This document shows, piece after piece, positions 52,939 through 63,474 of a stretch of DNA of 64,000 bases. The position numbers and the translations under genes were made by a program. Source of the stretch: Pseudomonas graminis. Its GTDB lineage: Bacteria > Pseudomonadota > Gammaproteobacteria > Pseudomonadales > Pseudomonadaceae. A model generated the notes under the pieces. That model was not told the DNA's origin and did no database searches. It saw only the letters and a program-made list of their open reading frames with translations. The first letter of the stretch is position 1; every line of letters starts with the position of its first letter. Location of the stretch: contig NZ_MTSB01000011.1 of the NCBI RefSeq assembly GCF_002093745.1, positions 124,001 through 188,000 of the forward strand. The letters are read 5' to 3'.

Positions 52939-54201
52939 ATGAGCAGTTCGGCCGTGGACGGTTCGCAGCAGCAACTCAAAAGCAGTTTCTTTCTTCTCTT
53001 CCTGACAATCTTCATTCCGTTCGGTCTGGGGCATTTCGTTTCCTACCTGTTTCGTACCGTCAATGCGGTGATCTACGTTGATCTGCAAACCGACCTGAGC
53101 TTGCCCGCGAGCAGTCTCGGGCTGCTCACCGGCGTTTATTTCCTGACCTTCGCCGCTGCACAGATCCCGCTCGGCGTCATGCTGGACCGTTACGGTCCTC
53201 GCAGCGTGCAGGCGCCGATGCTGCTGTTCGCGGTCGCCGGTTCGGTCATCTTCAGTCTTTCCAGCAGCGAGGCAGGTTTACTGCTGGGGCGCGGGCTGAT
53301 TGGTCTGGGCGTGGCGGGTTCACTGATGAGCGCAATCAAGGCGTGCGCCATCTGGTTGCCGCTCGAACGCTTGCCGCTGAGTACGGCCTGCCTGTTGTCG
53401 ATTGGCGGCCTGGGGGCGATGGCGTCCACCACGCCCTTGCACATGCTGCTGAGCGCGTTCACCTGGCGAGAAGCGTTCCTGATTCTGGCGCTGCTGACAT
53501 TCTGTGTGGCAGGTGTCATTCATTTCAGTGTGCCCAAGGCCTACGAAAGTAAAAACACCCGTTATGCCGATATGTTTGCCGCAGTGGGTAAGCTGTATGC
53601 GTCCTGGACCTTTTGGCGACTGGCGCTTTATTCCGTGTGTGCGCACGCCATCTACATGGCGGTGCTGTCGCTGTGGATGGGGCCGTGGCTGCGTGACGTG
53701 GCGGGGCTGAGCGATTCCGGCATGGCCAGTGTGCTGTTATTCGGGGCTGTTGCGATGGTGGCCGGATCGCTGGCGTTCGGCACGATCACGGACTGTCTGC
53801 GTCGCTACGGCGTGCAGCCGATCATGATCTGCGGCACCGGCATGGTGATCTTCATCGGGTTCCAGGTGCTGATGGCTAGCGGTCTGCCGGTATCGCCCTA
53901 TCTGGTTGCGATGGGCTTCAGCTTTTTCGGCACCTCGACCACCATGAACTACGCCATCGTGGCGCAATCAGTGTCACCGGCGCTGGCGGGGCGGGTGAGT
54001 TCATCCTTCAATCTGGTGGTGTTCGTGCTGGCTTTTTTTCTGCAATGGCTGATGGGTGCGGTGCTGAACCTCTGGCCGGCGGTGGAGGGCGCGGGGCATC
54101 CGCTTGAAGCCTATCAATGGTCGCTGGGGCTGATGATTGCCCTGCAACTGCCGGGTGTGCTGCTCTGGCTCAGCTTCCGGCCCTGGAAGCGCAAGGCCTG
54201 A
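52939..54201 (+). CDS. MFS transporter
   Basis: A 420-residue protein with 12 membrane segments and the MFS signature LDRYGPRSVQ between helices 2 and 3. An N-terminal amphipathic leader of about 15 residues precedes helix 1. The sequence does not tell the substrate. It is separated from the neighbours by terminators on both sides, so it is monocistronic. Confidence 0.88.
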   Translation: MSSSAVDGSQQQLKSSFFLLFLTIFIPFGLGHFVSYLFRTVNAVIYVDLQTDLSLPASSLGLLTGVYFLTFAAAQIPLGVMLDRYGPRSVQAPMLLFAVAGSVIFSLSSSEAGLLLGRGLIGLGVAGSLMSAIKACAIWLPLERLPLSTACLLSIGGLGAMASTTPLHMLLSAFTWREAFLILALLTFCVAGVIHFSVPKAYESKNTRYADMFAAVGKLYASWTFWRLALYSVCAHAIYMAVLSLWMGPWLRDVAGLSDSGMASVLLFGAVAMVAGSLAFGTITDCLRRYGVQPIMICGTGMVIFIGFQVLMASGLPVSPYLVAMGFSFFGTSTTMNYAIVAQSVSPALAGRVSSSFNLVVFVLAFFLQWLMGAVLNLWPAVEGAGHPLEAYQWSLGLMIALQLPGVLLWLSFRPWKRKA

Positions 54202-54208
54202 AAACGCA

Positions 54209-54241
54209 AAACCCCGGCCCGAGATGATCGGGCCGGGGTTT
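54209..54241. terminator. Bidirectional terminator between convergent transporter genes
   Basis: AAACCCCGGCCCGA and TCGGGCCGGGGTTT form a 14-bp stem with a 5-nt loop. T-rich tails flank both ends, serving the rightward MFS gene and the leftward citrate-type symporter. Confidence 0.9.
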
Positions 54242-54264
54242 CTTTATGCGGGTGTGGCGATCAA

Positions 54265-55557
54265 TCAGCTGGCGGAAGCCGCGACAGGCGCTTCAAGTTT
54301 TTGCCCGCCCTTGCGGAACAGCACCAGCGTGGCAACCAGGCCCAACACTGCGGCGCCGGTCAGCCAGATGCCTGGCGCGGCCTTGTTGCCCAGCTCATGG
54401 ATCAGGTAGGTGCAGGCCGCTGGAGTGAAGCCACCGAAGGTCGCTGTCGCCAGGCTGTAGGCCAGAGAGAAGCCAGTGGTGCGCACGTCGACCGGCATGA
54501 TCTCGGTCAGCGCCACGACCATCGCCCCGTTATAGGAGCCATACAGGAACGACAGCCACAGTTCGACCATCAGCAGGTTACCGAAGCTCGGGTGCGCCAC
54601 CAGCCATGACAGGGCAGGGTAGGCCGTAGCAATGGCCAGCACGGTTGCCGCAATCAGCAGCGGCTTGCGGCCGATGCGGTCCGAGAGTGAGCCCATGATC
54701 GGCAGCCAGATGAAGTTCGACACGCCGACGCAGACCGTGACCAGCAGGCTTTCCAGGTCGGTCAGGTTCAACTCGTTCTTGCCGAAGGTCGGGGTGTAGG
54801 CGGTGATCAGGTAGAACGTCACAGTGGTCATGACCACCAGCGCCATACCGCCGATCACCAGGCCGAAGTTCTGGCCGATGGAGCGCACGACTTCACGCAG
54901 AGTAGGACGGTGGGTGCGGGCTTCGAACTCGGGTGACTCTTCCAGCGAGCGGCGAATGATGAAGATCGCCGGCACGATCAGGCAGCCGATCAGGAACGGC
55001 ACGCGCCAGCCCCATTCACCCATTTGCTCGGGGCTCAGCCAGTGATTCAGGCCGACGCCCAGCAAGCCGGCGAAAACCACTGCCGCTTGTTGGCTGGCGG
55101 ACTGCCAGCTGACAAAGAAGCCTTTGCGACCTGGCGTCGAGATTTCGGCCAGATACACCGAAACACCGCCCAGTTCCACGCCAGCTGAAAAGCCTTGCAG
55201 CAGGCGGCCAAGCAGGACCAGCAGCGGCGCAATCACGCCCAGTGTGGCGTAACCCGGTACACAGGCAATCAACAGAGTGCCCATCGCCATCATCGCAAGC
55301 GTGATAATCAGCCCTTTGCGTCGACCGTGACGGTCAATGTAGGCGCCAAGAAAGATCGCACCCAGTGGGCGCATCAGGAAACCGGCCCCGAAGGTCGCCA
55401 GCGAGAGCATCAACGACGCGAAAGCGCTGTCGGAAGGGAAGAATGTCTTGGCAATGGCCGTGGCGTAAAAGCCATAGACCATAAAGTCGAACATTTCGAG
55501 GAAGTTACCGCTGACAACGCGAAAGATCGCTTTGCCCTTACTGGTGGTGGAGGCCAT
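54265..55557 (-). CDS. Citrate/tricarballylate:H+ symporter, metabolite:H+ symporter (MHS) family
   Basis: A 430-residue inner-membrane protein closely resembling CitA/TcuC. Blocks are [79 protein letters not shown] and [22 protein letters not shown]. The fit is strong enough to predict uptake of citrate or a related tricarboxylate with protons. No tcuAB or regulator gene lies alongside. Confidence 0.85.
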   Translation of the reverse strand: MASTTSKGKAIFRVVSGNFLEMFDFMVYGFYATAIAKTFFPSDSAFASLMLSLATFGAGFLMRPLGAIFLGAYIDRHGRRKGLIITLAMMAMGTLLIACVPGYATLGVIAPLLVLLGRLLQGFSAGVELGGVSVYLAEISTPGRKGFFVSWQSASQQAAVVFAGLLGVGLNHWLSPEQMGEWGWRVPFLIGCLIVPAIFIIRRSLEESPEFEARTHRPTLREVVRSIGQNFGLVIGGMALVVMTTVTFYLITAYTPTFGKNELNLTDLESLLVTVCVGVSNFIWLPIMGSLSDRIGRKPLLIAATVLAIATAYPALSWLVAHPSFGNLLMVELWLSFLYGSYNGAMVVALTEIMPVDVRTTGFSLAYSLATATFGGFTPAACTYLIHELGNKAAPGIWLTGAAVLGLVATLVLFRKGGQKLEAPVAASAS

Positions 55558-55932
55558 TTAGTTACTCGCTCAGGCTCGTCGGCTTGGAGTCCGTTGTCGT
55601 TGTTATCCGTTTACATCGCCGCTACGTGTGTGCGAATGGCGATGCACACTTGTAACAGTATGTGTAACAGGGCTCAAAAACAACCGTTTCGGCGATTTGC
55701 TATCAGTCGGTGATCGCTTGACAGAAGGGAGAAAATAGGCAGTGTCGTCAGGCGTGATGGTGAATTATTTGATGAAAAAAGAAGGGGCTGACAGGTCGTT
55801 TGGGAACCTTCTGGCCGTCAGAGACCACTTAGTAGCCTGCTCATTTTCTGTCGGGCGTTATTTCTGGCTCTTCCTGACAGGCTGCGATGGGCACTTCGCT
55901 GACTTGCCCGTGATCGAACGCAAGTTGCTTGA
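55558..55932. other. Intergenic region between symporter and apbE
   Basis: A 375-bp divergent gap. It has two direct TGTAACAG copies at 55651-55658 and 55663-55670, spaced about one helix turn apart, roughly 100 bp upstream of the symporter; these could bind a regulator. A weak open frame (55742-55936) is not convincing. No RNA gene seen. Confidence 0.4.
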
Positions 55933-56976
55933 ATGATTTTCATGCTGTGGGGCACGGATTTGCGCGGGTTTGGCAGAATTGCAGGGTGCCTGTTATTAGC
56001 CGTGTGCGGCGCCTGCGGTCAGGGGCGCACGCTGGAGAGCTTTGGCGGGCCGACGATGGGCAGTCATTATTCGGTGGTGTACGTGCGCGCCGCCGGGCAG
56101 CCTGATTCAGCAGCGCTGCGTCCGGACGTCGAGGCCATCCTGACGGAAGTCGATCACCAGATGTCGCTGTGGCGCAGCGACTCTGACATCGAGCGTTTCA
56201 ACGCGTTGCCTGCTAACAGCTGTCAGACCATGCCTGAGTCGGTTCTGAAGTTGATCGGCGTCGGCGAACAGCTCTCGCGTGACAGCAACGGAGCTTTTGA
56301 TCTGACCATCAAGCCGCTGGCGGACGTGTGGGGGCTGGGCGCTCATGGCCTTGTTGAGCAGATGCCGTCAGCACGGCAGCTGAGTTTGACCCGTGGCCGG
56401 GTCGGTTACCGCAACTTGCGTATCGTCGGGCAGCAACTGTGCAAAAGCGCTGCGGTGCAGGTCGATCTAAACAGTATCGCTGCCGGTTACGCAGTCGACC
56501 GAATCAGCCAGAGAATGGAAGCGCTGGGGCTGCATGATTACCTGGTGCAGGCCACGGGCGAAATGAAAGTCAGCGGGTTCAAACCGGACGGCTCGCCCTG
56601 GCGGGTGTCACTTGATGTTCCAGGCAATGAAGGGTACGCCTCGCAAAAAGTGTTTCCTCTGGACGGTTACGCCATTTCCACCTCGGGCGATTATCATCGT
56701 TACGCAGAGAATCACAGGCCGCGAATGTCTGACACGCTTGATGCACGGACCGGCAAACCTATCGACCACGCTCTGGCGTCGGTGACGGTCATCAATCCGT
56801 CGGCGTTGATGGCTGACGGCCTGTCCTCTCTGCTGTTGACGCTGGGCCCGGAGCGGGGCTGGAATTATGCGCAAGAACACAAAATCCCTGCTTTTTTTGT
56901 GATTCATGCCGATAAGCGCTTTATCATCCGCAGCAACGCGTCGTTTGATCGTCTGGCTGTGGAGCAGCCGCGGTAA
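55933..56976 (+). CDS. apbE: FAD:protein FMN transferase
   Basis: ApbE attaches FMN covalently to Thr of target proteins such as NqrB/NqrC, RnfD/RnfG or NosR, outside the membrane. The 347-residue protein has an N-terminal hydrophobic signal with a Cys near residue 28 (CLLLAVCGACG) that could be lipidated. Then come GGPTMGSHYSVVY, IAAGYAVDRISQ and DARTGKPIDHALASVTV, which form the flavin and Mg sites. It is divergent from the symporter; nqr genes are not nearby. Confidence 0.9.
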   Translation: MIFMLWGTDLRGFGRIAGCLLLAVCGACGQGRTLESFGGPTMGSHYSVVYVRAAGQPDSAALRPDVEAILTEVDHQMSLWRSDSDIERFNALPANSCQTMPESVLKLIGVGEQLSRDSNGAFDLTIKPLADVWGLGAHGLVEQMPSARQLSLTRGRVGYRNLRIVGQQLCKSAAVQVDLNSIAAGYAVDRISQRMEALGLHDYLVQATGEMKVSGFKPDGSPWRVSLDVPGNEGYASQKVFPLDGYAISTSGDYHRYAENHRPRMSDTLDARTGKPIDHALASVTVINPSALMADGLSSLLLTLGPERGWNYAQEHKIPAFFVIHADKRFIIRSNASFDRLAVEQPR

Positions 56977-57140
56977 CGCAAAGGGTCAGAACCATCGGCC
57001 CGTTGCACCCTTCTCAGACAAAAATTGGCCTTCGACGCGACCAAGGGTTAATGTTCGCCGCCTCGGCGCCGCGCTAGACTGCGCCGCGTGATTTAGCCAG
57101 AGATGCCAAAGTGGCGCCTCGGTCTGTTTAAGGAGTACGC

Positions 57141-58535
57141 ATGGCTGTCTACAACTACGACGTAGTGGTACTGGGTTCCGGCCCTGCCGGAGAAGGCGCG
57201 GCAATGAACGCCGCGAAGGCGGGGCGCAAGGTCGCCATGGTCGACAGCCGTCGGCAGGTGGGCGGCAATTGCACCCATTTGGGCACCATACCGTCCAAAG
57301 CCCTGCGTCACTCGGTCAAACAGATCATCCAGTTCAACACCAACCCGATGTTCCGGGCCATTGGCGAACCGCGCTGGTTTTCGTTTCCGGATGTGTTGAA
57401 AAATGCGGAAATGGTCATCTCCAAGCAAGTGGCGTCGCGCACCGCTTATTACGCCCGCAACCGTGTCGACGTGTTCTTCGGCACCGGCAGTTTTGCTGAC
57501 GAGACCAGCATCAATGTGGTCTGCTCCAACGGTGTGGTTGAAAAACTGGTCGCCAATCAGATCATCATCGCCACCGGTTCGCGCCCTTATCGTCCGGCGG
57601 ACATCGATTTCAGTCACAAGCGTATCTACGACAGCGACACCATCCTCAGCCTGGGCCACACACCGCGCAAGCTGATCATCTACGGTGCCGGCGTAATCGG
57701 CTGCGAGTACGCGTCGATCTTCAGCGGCCTGGGTGTTCTGGTCGAGCTGGTGGATAACCGTGACCAGTTGCTGAGCTTTCTGGATTCGGAAATCTCACAA
57801 GCGCTGAGCTATCACTTCAGCAACAACAACGTGATGGTGCGTCACAACGAAGAATACGAAAAGGTCGAAGGCCTGGATAACGGCGTCGTCCTGCACCTGA
57901 AATCCGGCAAGAAAATCAAGGCCGATGCCTTGCTGTGGTGCAACGGCCGTACCGGCAACACCGACAAGCTGGGGCTGGAGAACATTGGTCTGAAGGCCAA
58001 CGGGCGCGGTCAGATTGAGGTTGACGAGACTTACCGCACCAGCGTTTCCAACGTTTACGGCGCGGGTGATGTGATCGGCTGGCCAAGTCTGGCAAGTGCC
58101 GCGTATGACCAGGGTCGTTCGGCGGCGGGCAGCCTGGTCGACAACGGCAGCTGGCGTTACGTCAACGATGTACCGACCGGTATCTACACCATTCCCGAGA
58201 TCAGTTCGATCGGCAAGAACGAGCACGAACTGACCCAGGCCAAGGTGCCGTATGAAGTGGGCAAGGCGTTCTTCAAAGGCATGGCGCGTGCGCAGATTTC
58301 CGGTGAGCGGGTCGGGATGCTGAAGATCCTGTTCCACCGCGAGACGCTCGAAGTGTTGGGCGTGCATTGCTTCGGCGACCAGGCGTCCGAGATCGTCCAC
58401 ATCGGTCAGGCCATCATGAGCCAGCCGGGCGAGGCAAACACGATCAAGTATTTCGTCAACACCACGTTCAACTACCCGACCATGGCCGAAGCTTATCGGG
58501 TAGCGGCTTACGACGGCCTCAACCGGCTTTTTTAA
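57141..58535 (+). CDS. sthA: Soluble pyridine nucleotide transhydrogenase
   Basis: SthA transfers hydride between NADPH and NAD+ in the cytosol with FAD. The 464-residue protein has the FAD loop [19 protein letters not shown], the redox-region motif [17 protein letters not shown] (only one of the two disulfide Cys of the glutathione-reductase family, as is normal for SthA), the NAD loop [19 protein letters not shown] and the C-terminal [23 protein letters not shown] precedes ATG. Convergent with the glycerophosphodiesterase. Confidence 0.95.
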   Translation: MAVYNYDVVVLGSGPAGEGAAMNAAKAGRKVAMVDSRRQVGGNCTHLGTIPSKALRHSVKQIIQFNTNPMFRAIGEPRWFSFPDVLKNAEMVISKQVASRTAYYARNRVDVFFGTGSFADETSINVVCSNGVVEKLVANQIIIATGSRPYRPADIDFSHKRIYDSDTILSLGHTPRKLIIYGAGVIGCEYASIFSGLGVLVELVDNRDQLLSFLDSEISQALSYHFSNNNVMVRHNEEYEKVEGLDNGVVLHLKSGKKIKADALLWCNGRTGNTDKLGLENIGLKANGRGQIEVDETYRTSVSNVYGAGDVIGWPSLASAAYDQGRSAAGSLVDNGSWRYVNDVPTGIYTIPEISSIGKNEHELTQAKVPYEVGKAFFKGMARAQISGERVGMLKILFHRETLEVLGVHCFGDQASEIVHIGQAIMSQPGEANTIKYFVNTTFNYPTMAEAYRVAAYDGLNRLF

Positions 58536-58577
58536 GCGACTCCGGCCGGTGGCCTGAGCCGGCCGGGGAGACCGATT

Positions 58578-59300
58578 TCAGCGATTCCCGAGCGTGGCGC
58601 TGGTCAAACCGGGAAAGTCTGTAATCAGGCTGTCGACGCCAAAATCAGCGAGCCTGCGCATCAGTGCAGGTTCGTTGACGGTCCACACCGACACATGCAG
58701 GCCCTGACGCTGTGCTTTCTGCAGGCGCTCCGGGGTACAGAGTGTCCAGTTCAACGCCAGAATTTCACAGCCGTAGTTTTGCGCGACCTTCAACGGGTCG
58801 AGCCAGGCGTATTCCGCCACCAGCCCGCGCGAGATGTCGGGTGTCAGCTCAAGGGCGGCACGTAACACTTCGCGGGAGCTGGACGTGATGGTGACCTTGT
58901 CCAGCAACCCGTGACGCTGAACCATTTCGCGAATCGCCAGCACCGTGTTGGCGGCGCGGGTGCGCGAGGCACTTTTGACCTCCAGTTGCCAGTGCTCGAA
59001 ATCGCACTGCTCGAACAGTTCTTCCAGGCGTGGAATCGGGCAGGGCGATACCCAGCCCGGGCCACCTTTGCGTGCGTCGTAGGTCACCAGGTCGGCAGCC
59101 AGATGCTCATTGACCTTGCCCCGGCGATCGGTGGTGCGTTTGAGCGTCGGGTCGTGAATGACCATCAACTCTCCATCCAGCGACAGATGCAGGTCCAGTT
59201 CACAACGGCGTACGCCGTGCTTGAGGCATTCCTGGAAACTCGCCAGGGTGTTTTCCGGTGCTTCGCCCTTGGCGCCGCGATGGCCGTAGATAAGGGTCAC
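58578..59300 (-). CDS. Glycerophosphodiester phosphodiesterase, UgpQ-like
   Basis: A 240-residue GDPD domain protein without a signal peptide, so cytosolic. The catalytic elements are YGHRGAKGEAPENTLASF (His and Glu), RCELDLHLSLDGELMVIHD (Glu-x-Asp and His) and LALNWTLCTPERLQKAQ. It hydrolyses glycerophosphodiesters to glycerol-3-phosphate and alcohol. The start is GTG at 59300 with AGGAG 4-5 nt upstream; 20 further open codons do not match the family. Confidence 0.93.
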   Translation of the reverse strand: MTLIYGHRGAKGEAPENTLASFQECLKHGVRRCELDLHLSLDGELMVIHDPTLKRTTDRRGKVNEHLAADLVTYDARKGGPGWVSPCPIPRLEELFEQCDFEHWQLEVKSASRTRAANTVLAIREMVQRHGLLDKVTITSSSREVLRAALELTPDISRGLVAEYAWLDPLKVAQNYGCEILALNWTLCTPERLQKAQRQGLHVSVWTVNEPALMRRLADFGVDSLITDFPGLTSATLGNR

Positions 59301-59356
59301 GTTTACTCCTGGCCTGTAAGGCACCTGATGCTGATGAGAGATAAGAGGGCGGCCGC

Positions 59357-59944
59357 TCAATTGCCGGACGGCTGACCCTGTTCCAGAGCCTGACGCCGAT
59401 GCTGGGCCTGGCGCTGCAGCACATGGCGGGCGAGCAATTGGCGTTGCGCGTCAGGCAGGTTGACGAAATCGGTGCTGATGTCGAAGGTGCCGTCTGCCAG
59501 TGTTTCAGACTGGCTGACCCTGGCACGCAGCATCAAGCCTGCTGCCTGAGGCATCAGCACCATCTTGATCGACAGCTGCTTGCCAACGGCAAAATCCTGT
59601 TGCGAATTGAATTGAATCCCGCCTTCGGACAGTTTGACCGGCTGAGGCGCCCCCAGCTTGCCCAGCGCGGTGTGTGCAACCACTTCGCCAAGCAGGTCGA
59701 TACGCTTGCTCAGCGACTTGAGAAAACTGTTCAGCACCCGGTCGCGCTCGTCGAGTTGCCGCATCAGGTGCTGCGACTCGAACTCGCTGACGTGCAGTTC
59801 GCTGAGCAGGTCGAACAGGGTCGAGGTGTCCTGCATGGCGTCCTGGCTTGCCTGATCGGCGGAAGACAAGGGGTTAATTTCCAGTGCGACGCTGTCGTCG
59901 ATACGGTAGTATTCGCGGCGTCCTGCTTCATCTAATGTCGACAT
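59357..59944 (-). CDS. PilZ-domain protein with altered second motif
   Basis: A 195-residue protein. The N-terminus has the PilZ RxxxR (REYYR in GRREYYRIDDSVALEI). A helical, probably coiled section (about 40-90) follows, then a PilZ-like beta-barrel with VKLSEGGIQF in place of the canonical D/NxSxxG: the first position is Lys rather than Asp/Asn. Cyclic di-GMP binding may be weakened. It shares a divergent promoter with lolC and ends before the phosphodiesterase gene. Confidence 0.8.
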   Translation of the reverse strand: MSTLDEAGRREYYRIDDSVALEINPLSSADQASQDAMQDTSTLFDLLSELHVSEFESQHLMRQLDERDRVLNSFLKSLSKRIDLLGEVVAHTALGKLGAPQPVKLSEGGIQFNSQQDFAVGKQLSIKMVLMPQAAGLMLRARVSQSETLADGTFDISTDFVNLPDAQRQLLARHVLQRQAQHRRQALEQGQPSGN

Positions 59945-60046
59945 GGCGAACCCAAGCTAACGGCGGTGGTCAGAGATTTTCGAGTGTAAAGCTGCACGGC
60001 AAGGCCCGCCACATGGACGTCCTCATTCCTGCGAACAAATTCCTAC

Positions 60047-61297
60047 ATGTTCAGACCTCTTTTTGTATTCATCGGCACGCGCTACACACGTGCGAAGCGA
60101 CGTAACCATTTCGTTTCCTTCATTTCCCTGACGTCCATGATCGGCCTCGCCCTCGGCGTTGTGGTGATGATAGTCGTGTTATCGGTCATGAATGGCTTCG
60201 ATCACGAAATGCGTACCCGCGTGCTGGGCATGGTCCCTCACGCGACCATCGAATCCGCCGACCCGATTACCGACTGGCGCGGCCTGGCCGCCAAAGTCCA
60301 GGAAAACCCTCAGGTACTCGCGGTCGCGCCCTTTACCCAGATGCAGGGTTTGCTGACCCATGACGGCAAGGTGCAGAAGGTGCTGCTCAACGGCATCGAC
60401 CCGGCTGAAGAGCGCAAGGTGTCGATCATTGATCACTTCATCAAGCAGGGGCAGCTCGACAGCCTGTCGCCCGGCAGCTTCGGCATCATGATCGGCGACA
60501 AGGCCGCGACCAAGCTGGGTGTTGTGGTCGGCGACAAGCTGACCTTCGTTGCGCCTGAAGTCACGGTCACGCCAGCCGGCATGTTCCCGCGCATGAAACG
60601 TTTTGAGGTGACCGGTATCTTTCACGTCGGCGCGGGCGAGATCGACGGCTTTCTGGGCCTGACCAACCTCGATGACCTGGCCCGTCTGCATCGCTGGAAG
60701 CCCAATCAGGTGCAGGGCCTGCGCCTGAAGTTCGATGACCTGTTCGCGGCGCCACGCACTTCGTGGGAAATCGCCCAGAAGCTGGGCGAAAACAACTTCT
60801 ATTCTCGTGACTGGACCCGCACCCACGGCAACCTCTATCAGGCCATCCGCATGGAAAAAGCCATGATCGGGTTGCTGCTGTTACTGATTGTCGCCGTGGC
60901 GGCGTTCAACATCATTTCCACGCTGGTGATGGTGGTCAACGACAAGAAGGGCGACATCGCCATTCTGCGTACGCTGGGTGCTACGCCGCGTCAGATCATG
61001 GCGATCTTCATGGTGCAGGGCACGGTGATCGGCGTGGTCGGCACGCTGATCGGCGCGGCGCTGGGCATTCTGGCGGCGCTCAATGTCAGCGCGGCCATTT
61101 CGATGCTCGAAGGGCTGATCGGACACAAGTTTCTCAACGCCGACGTGTATTTCATTGATTACCTGCCTTCGCAACTGATGGCCCAGGACGTGTTCCAGGT
61201 CTGCGGTGCGGCGTTGGTCCTGAGTTTCCTCGCCACCCTGTATCCCGCCTGGCGTGCTGCGCGCACCCAGCCGGCGGAGGCGTTACGTTATGAGTGA
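60047..61297 (+). CDS. lolC: Lipoprotein-releasing ABC transporter permease, LolC/LolE type
   Basis: A 416-residue permease with the FtsX-like architecture: one N-terminal helix after [19 protein letters not shown], a large periplasmic domain (about 50-270) that receives lipoproteins, and three C-terminal helices ending [18 protein letters not shown]. With LolD it extracts outer-membrane-destined lipoproteins for LolA. Its stop overlaps the lolD start by 8 nt. Naming as LolC rather than LolE rests on gene order. Confidence 0.92.
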   Translation: MFRPLFVFIGTRYTRAKRRNHFVSFISLTSMIGLALGVVVMIVVLSVMNGFDHEMRTRVLGMVPHATIESADPITDWRGLAAKVQENPQVLAVAPFTQMQGLLTHDGKVQKVLLNGIDPAEERKVSIIDHFIKQGQLDSLSPGSFGIMIGDKAATKLGVVVGDKLTFVAPEVTVTPAGMFPRMKRFEVTGIFHVGAGEIDGFLGLTNLDDLARLHRWKPNQVQGLRLKFDDLFAAPRTSWEIAQKLGENNFYSRDWTRTHGNLYQAIRMEKAMIGLLLLLIVAVAAFNIISTLVMVVNDKKGDIAILRTLGATPRQIMAIFMVQGTVIGVVGTLIGAALGILAALNVSAAISMLEGLIGHKFLNADVYFIDYLPSQLMAQDVFQVCGAALVLSFLATLYPAWRAARTQPAEALRYE

Positions 61298-61988
61298 GTC
61301 GGGCATGTCTGATAAAGCAGTATTGAGTTGCCGGAACCTGGGTAAATCCTACGAGGAAGGCCCTGAATCGGTTGTGGTGTTGTCCGGCCTGCAACTGGAA
61401 TTGCACCCTGGCGAGCGCGTTGCGATTGTCGGTACATCGGGTTCGGGTAAAAGCACGTTGCTGAACCTGCTGGGCGGGCTGGACACGCCGTCCGAAGGCA
61501 GTGTGTGGCTGGCTGGCGAAGAATTGTCGGCGCTTGGCGAGAAGGCCCGCGGTCTGCTGCGTAACCGCGCACTGGGCTTCGTCTACCAGTTCCATCATTT
61601 GCTGCCCGAGTTCACCGCGCTTGAGAACGTCTGCATGCCGCTGCTGATTGGCCGTACGGCCATTCCCGAAGCACGCCAGCGCGCGACGGCCTTGCTGGAG
61701 CGCGTCGGCCTCGGCCATCGCCTGGCCCACAAGCCTTCGGAACTGTCCGGTGGCGAGCGTCAGCGGGTGGCCATTGCCCGTGCGCTGATCAATCAGCCCG
61801 GTCTGGTCATGCTTGACGAGCCTACCGGCAACCTTGACCACCACACGGCCCAAGGCATTCAGGACCTGATGCGTGAGCTGAGCACGTCGTCGCGTACTGC
61901 GTTTCTGATCGTGACCCACGACATGAGCCTCGCCAGACAGATGGACCGAGTCCTGCGCCTGGAAGGCGGGCGTCTGGTCGAAGCCTGA
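61290..61988 (+). CDS. lolD: Lipoprotein-releasing ABC transporter ATP-binding protein
   Basis: A 232-residue ATPase with all ABC motifs: Walker [11 protein letters not shown]-loop in [14 protein letters not shown], signature LSGGERQRV, Walker [12 protein letters not shown] and the H-loop VTHD. The [14 protein letters not shown] stretch is typical of LolD. It powers release of lipoproteins from the inner membrane. The ATG at 61290 lies inside the lolC stop region; ATG at 61305 is possible. Confidence 0.95.
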   Translation: MSESGMSDKAVLSCRNLGKSYEEGPESVVVLSGLQLELHPGERVAIVGTSGSGKSTLLNLLGGLDTPSEGSVWLAGEELSALGEKARGLLRNRALGFVYQFHHLLPEFTALENVCMPLLIGRTAIPEARQRATALLERVGLGHRLAHKPSELSGGERQRVAIARALINQPGLVMLDEPTGNLDHHTAQGIQDLMRELSTSSRTAFLIVTHDMSLARQMDRVLRLEGGRLVEA

Positions 61989-62080
61989 TTCATCCGGTCC
62001 GGCGCAAGTCATCGCGCCGTGTCCTGCACCTGCTTTAAGGTGCTCTTTTTTACGATGCGTTTTTTCACGGTGCTTCGCGA

Positions 62081-63325
62081 ATGTTCAGACCGTTACCCAT
62101 CTTCATCGGCATGCGCTATACCCGCGCCAAACGCCGCAAAAGCTTCATTTCGTTCATTTCGATGACGTCGATGATCGGGCTGGCACTGGGCGTGCTGGCG
62201 ATGATTGTGGTGTTGTCGGTCATGAACGGTTTCCAGCGAGAAATGAGCTCACGGATTCTGGGCATGGTGCCGCACGCGGTGATTGCCGGTAACACGCCAG
62301 TGGATGACTGGAAGCCATTGGCTGCCGCCGCGCTGAAAAACCCGGAAGTCACCGCCGCCGTACCGTTCACCGACATGGAAGGCATGCTTTCCTACAAAGG
62401 TTCGATGCAGCCGATCCAGATCAGCGGTGTCGATCCGGCGCTGGAGCATGAAGTTTCCATCGTGACTCAGCACATCACCCGGGGCAGTCTCGCCGACCTG
62501 AAACCGGGCGAGTTCGGTGTGGTACTGGGTGATCTCACCGCGCGTCGTTTTCGCCTGACGATTGGCGACAAGCTGACCCTGATCGTGCCCGAAGTCAGCA
62601 GCGCGCCCGGCGGCATCACGCCGCGCATGCAGCGTCTGACCGTGGTCGGTATCTTCAAGGTGGGCGCTGAACTGGACGGGTCGATGGGCTTGATCAACAT
62701 CGCCGACGCCGCGCAGATGCAACGCTGGCAGCCCGATCAGGTGCAAGGTGTGCGTTTGGCGCTGAAGGATCTTTACAAGGCCCCTCAAGTGTCCACCGCC
62801 ATCGCCGCCGGACTGGGTGACGGCTATCACGCCGATGACTGGACCCACACCCAAGGCAGCCTGTTCAGCGCCATGAAAATGGAAAAGACCATGATCGGTC
62901 TGCTGTTGCTGATGATCGTCGCGGTGGCGGCGTTCAACATCATTGCCACGCTGATCATGGTGGTCAATGACAAGGGCGCGGACATCGCCATCCTTCGCAC
63001 CATCGGCGCCACGCCGCGACAGATCATGGCGATCTTCATGGTTCAGGGCACGGTCATCGGCATCGTCGGCACGCTGATCGGCGGGGTTCTCGGCATCATT
63101 GCCGCCTTGAACGTCAGCAGTCTGGTGGGCTGGATCGAACGAGTGAGCGGCCAGCACATTTTCAGTTCCGATGTTTACTTCATCAGCAACTTGCCTTCCG
63201 AATTGCAGGGCGGCGATGTGCTGCTGATCTGCAGTGCCGGGTTCATTCTGAGTTTCCTCGCCACGGTCTACCCGGCCTGGCGTGCTGCGCAAATCCAGCC
63301 TGCGCACGCGCTGCGTTATGAGTAA
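62081..63325 (+). CDS. lolE: Lipoprotein-releasing ABC transporter permease, second paralogue
   Basis: A 414-residue paralogue of the protein at 60047, similar along its whole length: [21 protein letters not shown] and the C-terminal helices with [31 protein letters not shown]. Together the two paralogues and LolD make the heteromeric LolCDE complex. The 92-bp gap after lolD has a run of T but no clear hairpin. Whether this one is LolE by function needs alignment of the periplasmic hook. Confidence 0.9.
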   Translation: MFRPLPIFIGMRYTRAKRRKSFISFISMTSMIGLALGVLAMIVVLSVMNGFQREMSSRILGMVPHAVIAGNTPVDDWKPLAAAALKNPEVTAAVPFTDMEGMLSYKGSMQPIQISGVDPALEHEVSIVTQHITRGSLADLKPGEFGVVLGDLTARRFRLTIGDKLTLIVPEVSSAPGGITPRMQRLTVVGIFKVGAELDGSMGLINIADAAQMQRWQPDQVQGVRLALKDLYKAPQVSTAIAAGLGDGYHADDWTHTQGSLFSAMKMEKTMIGLLLLMIVAVAAFNIIATLIMVVNDKGADIAILRTIGATPRQIMAIFMVQGTVIGIVGTLIGGVLGIIAALNVSSLVGWIERVSGQHIFSSDVYFISNLPSELQGGDVLLICSAGFILSFLATVYPAWRAAQIQPAHALRYE

Positions 63326-63474
63326 CAGGCAGCACGTCACTCGATAGCCCATCCTCACGCCTCGCGGCACCGCATAGCGGCCCGCGATGGCGCACGGCCT
63401 GACGCGTATTTTCGCTGAAAGCCCGCTACAAACCCTATAAACTCGCCGCGTTAATTCATGATCCAGGTATCGCC

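Noticed and set aside
55742..55936. A 64-codon frame before apbE
   Set aside because: Weak start context and no conserved pattern; left as intergenic.
58541..58570. GC-rich hairpin between sthA and the glycerophosphodiesterase gene as a terminator
   Set aside because: The CTCCGGCCGG stem is strong but imperfect and no T-run follows on either strand.
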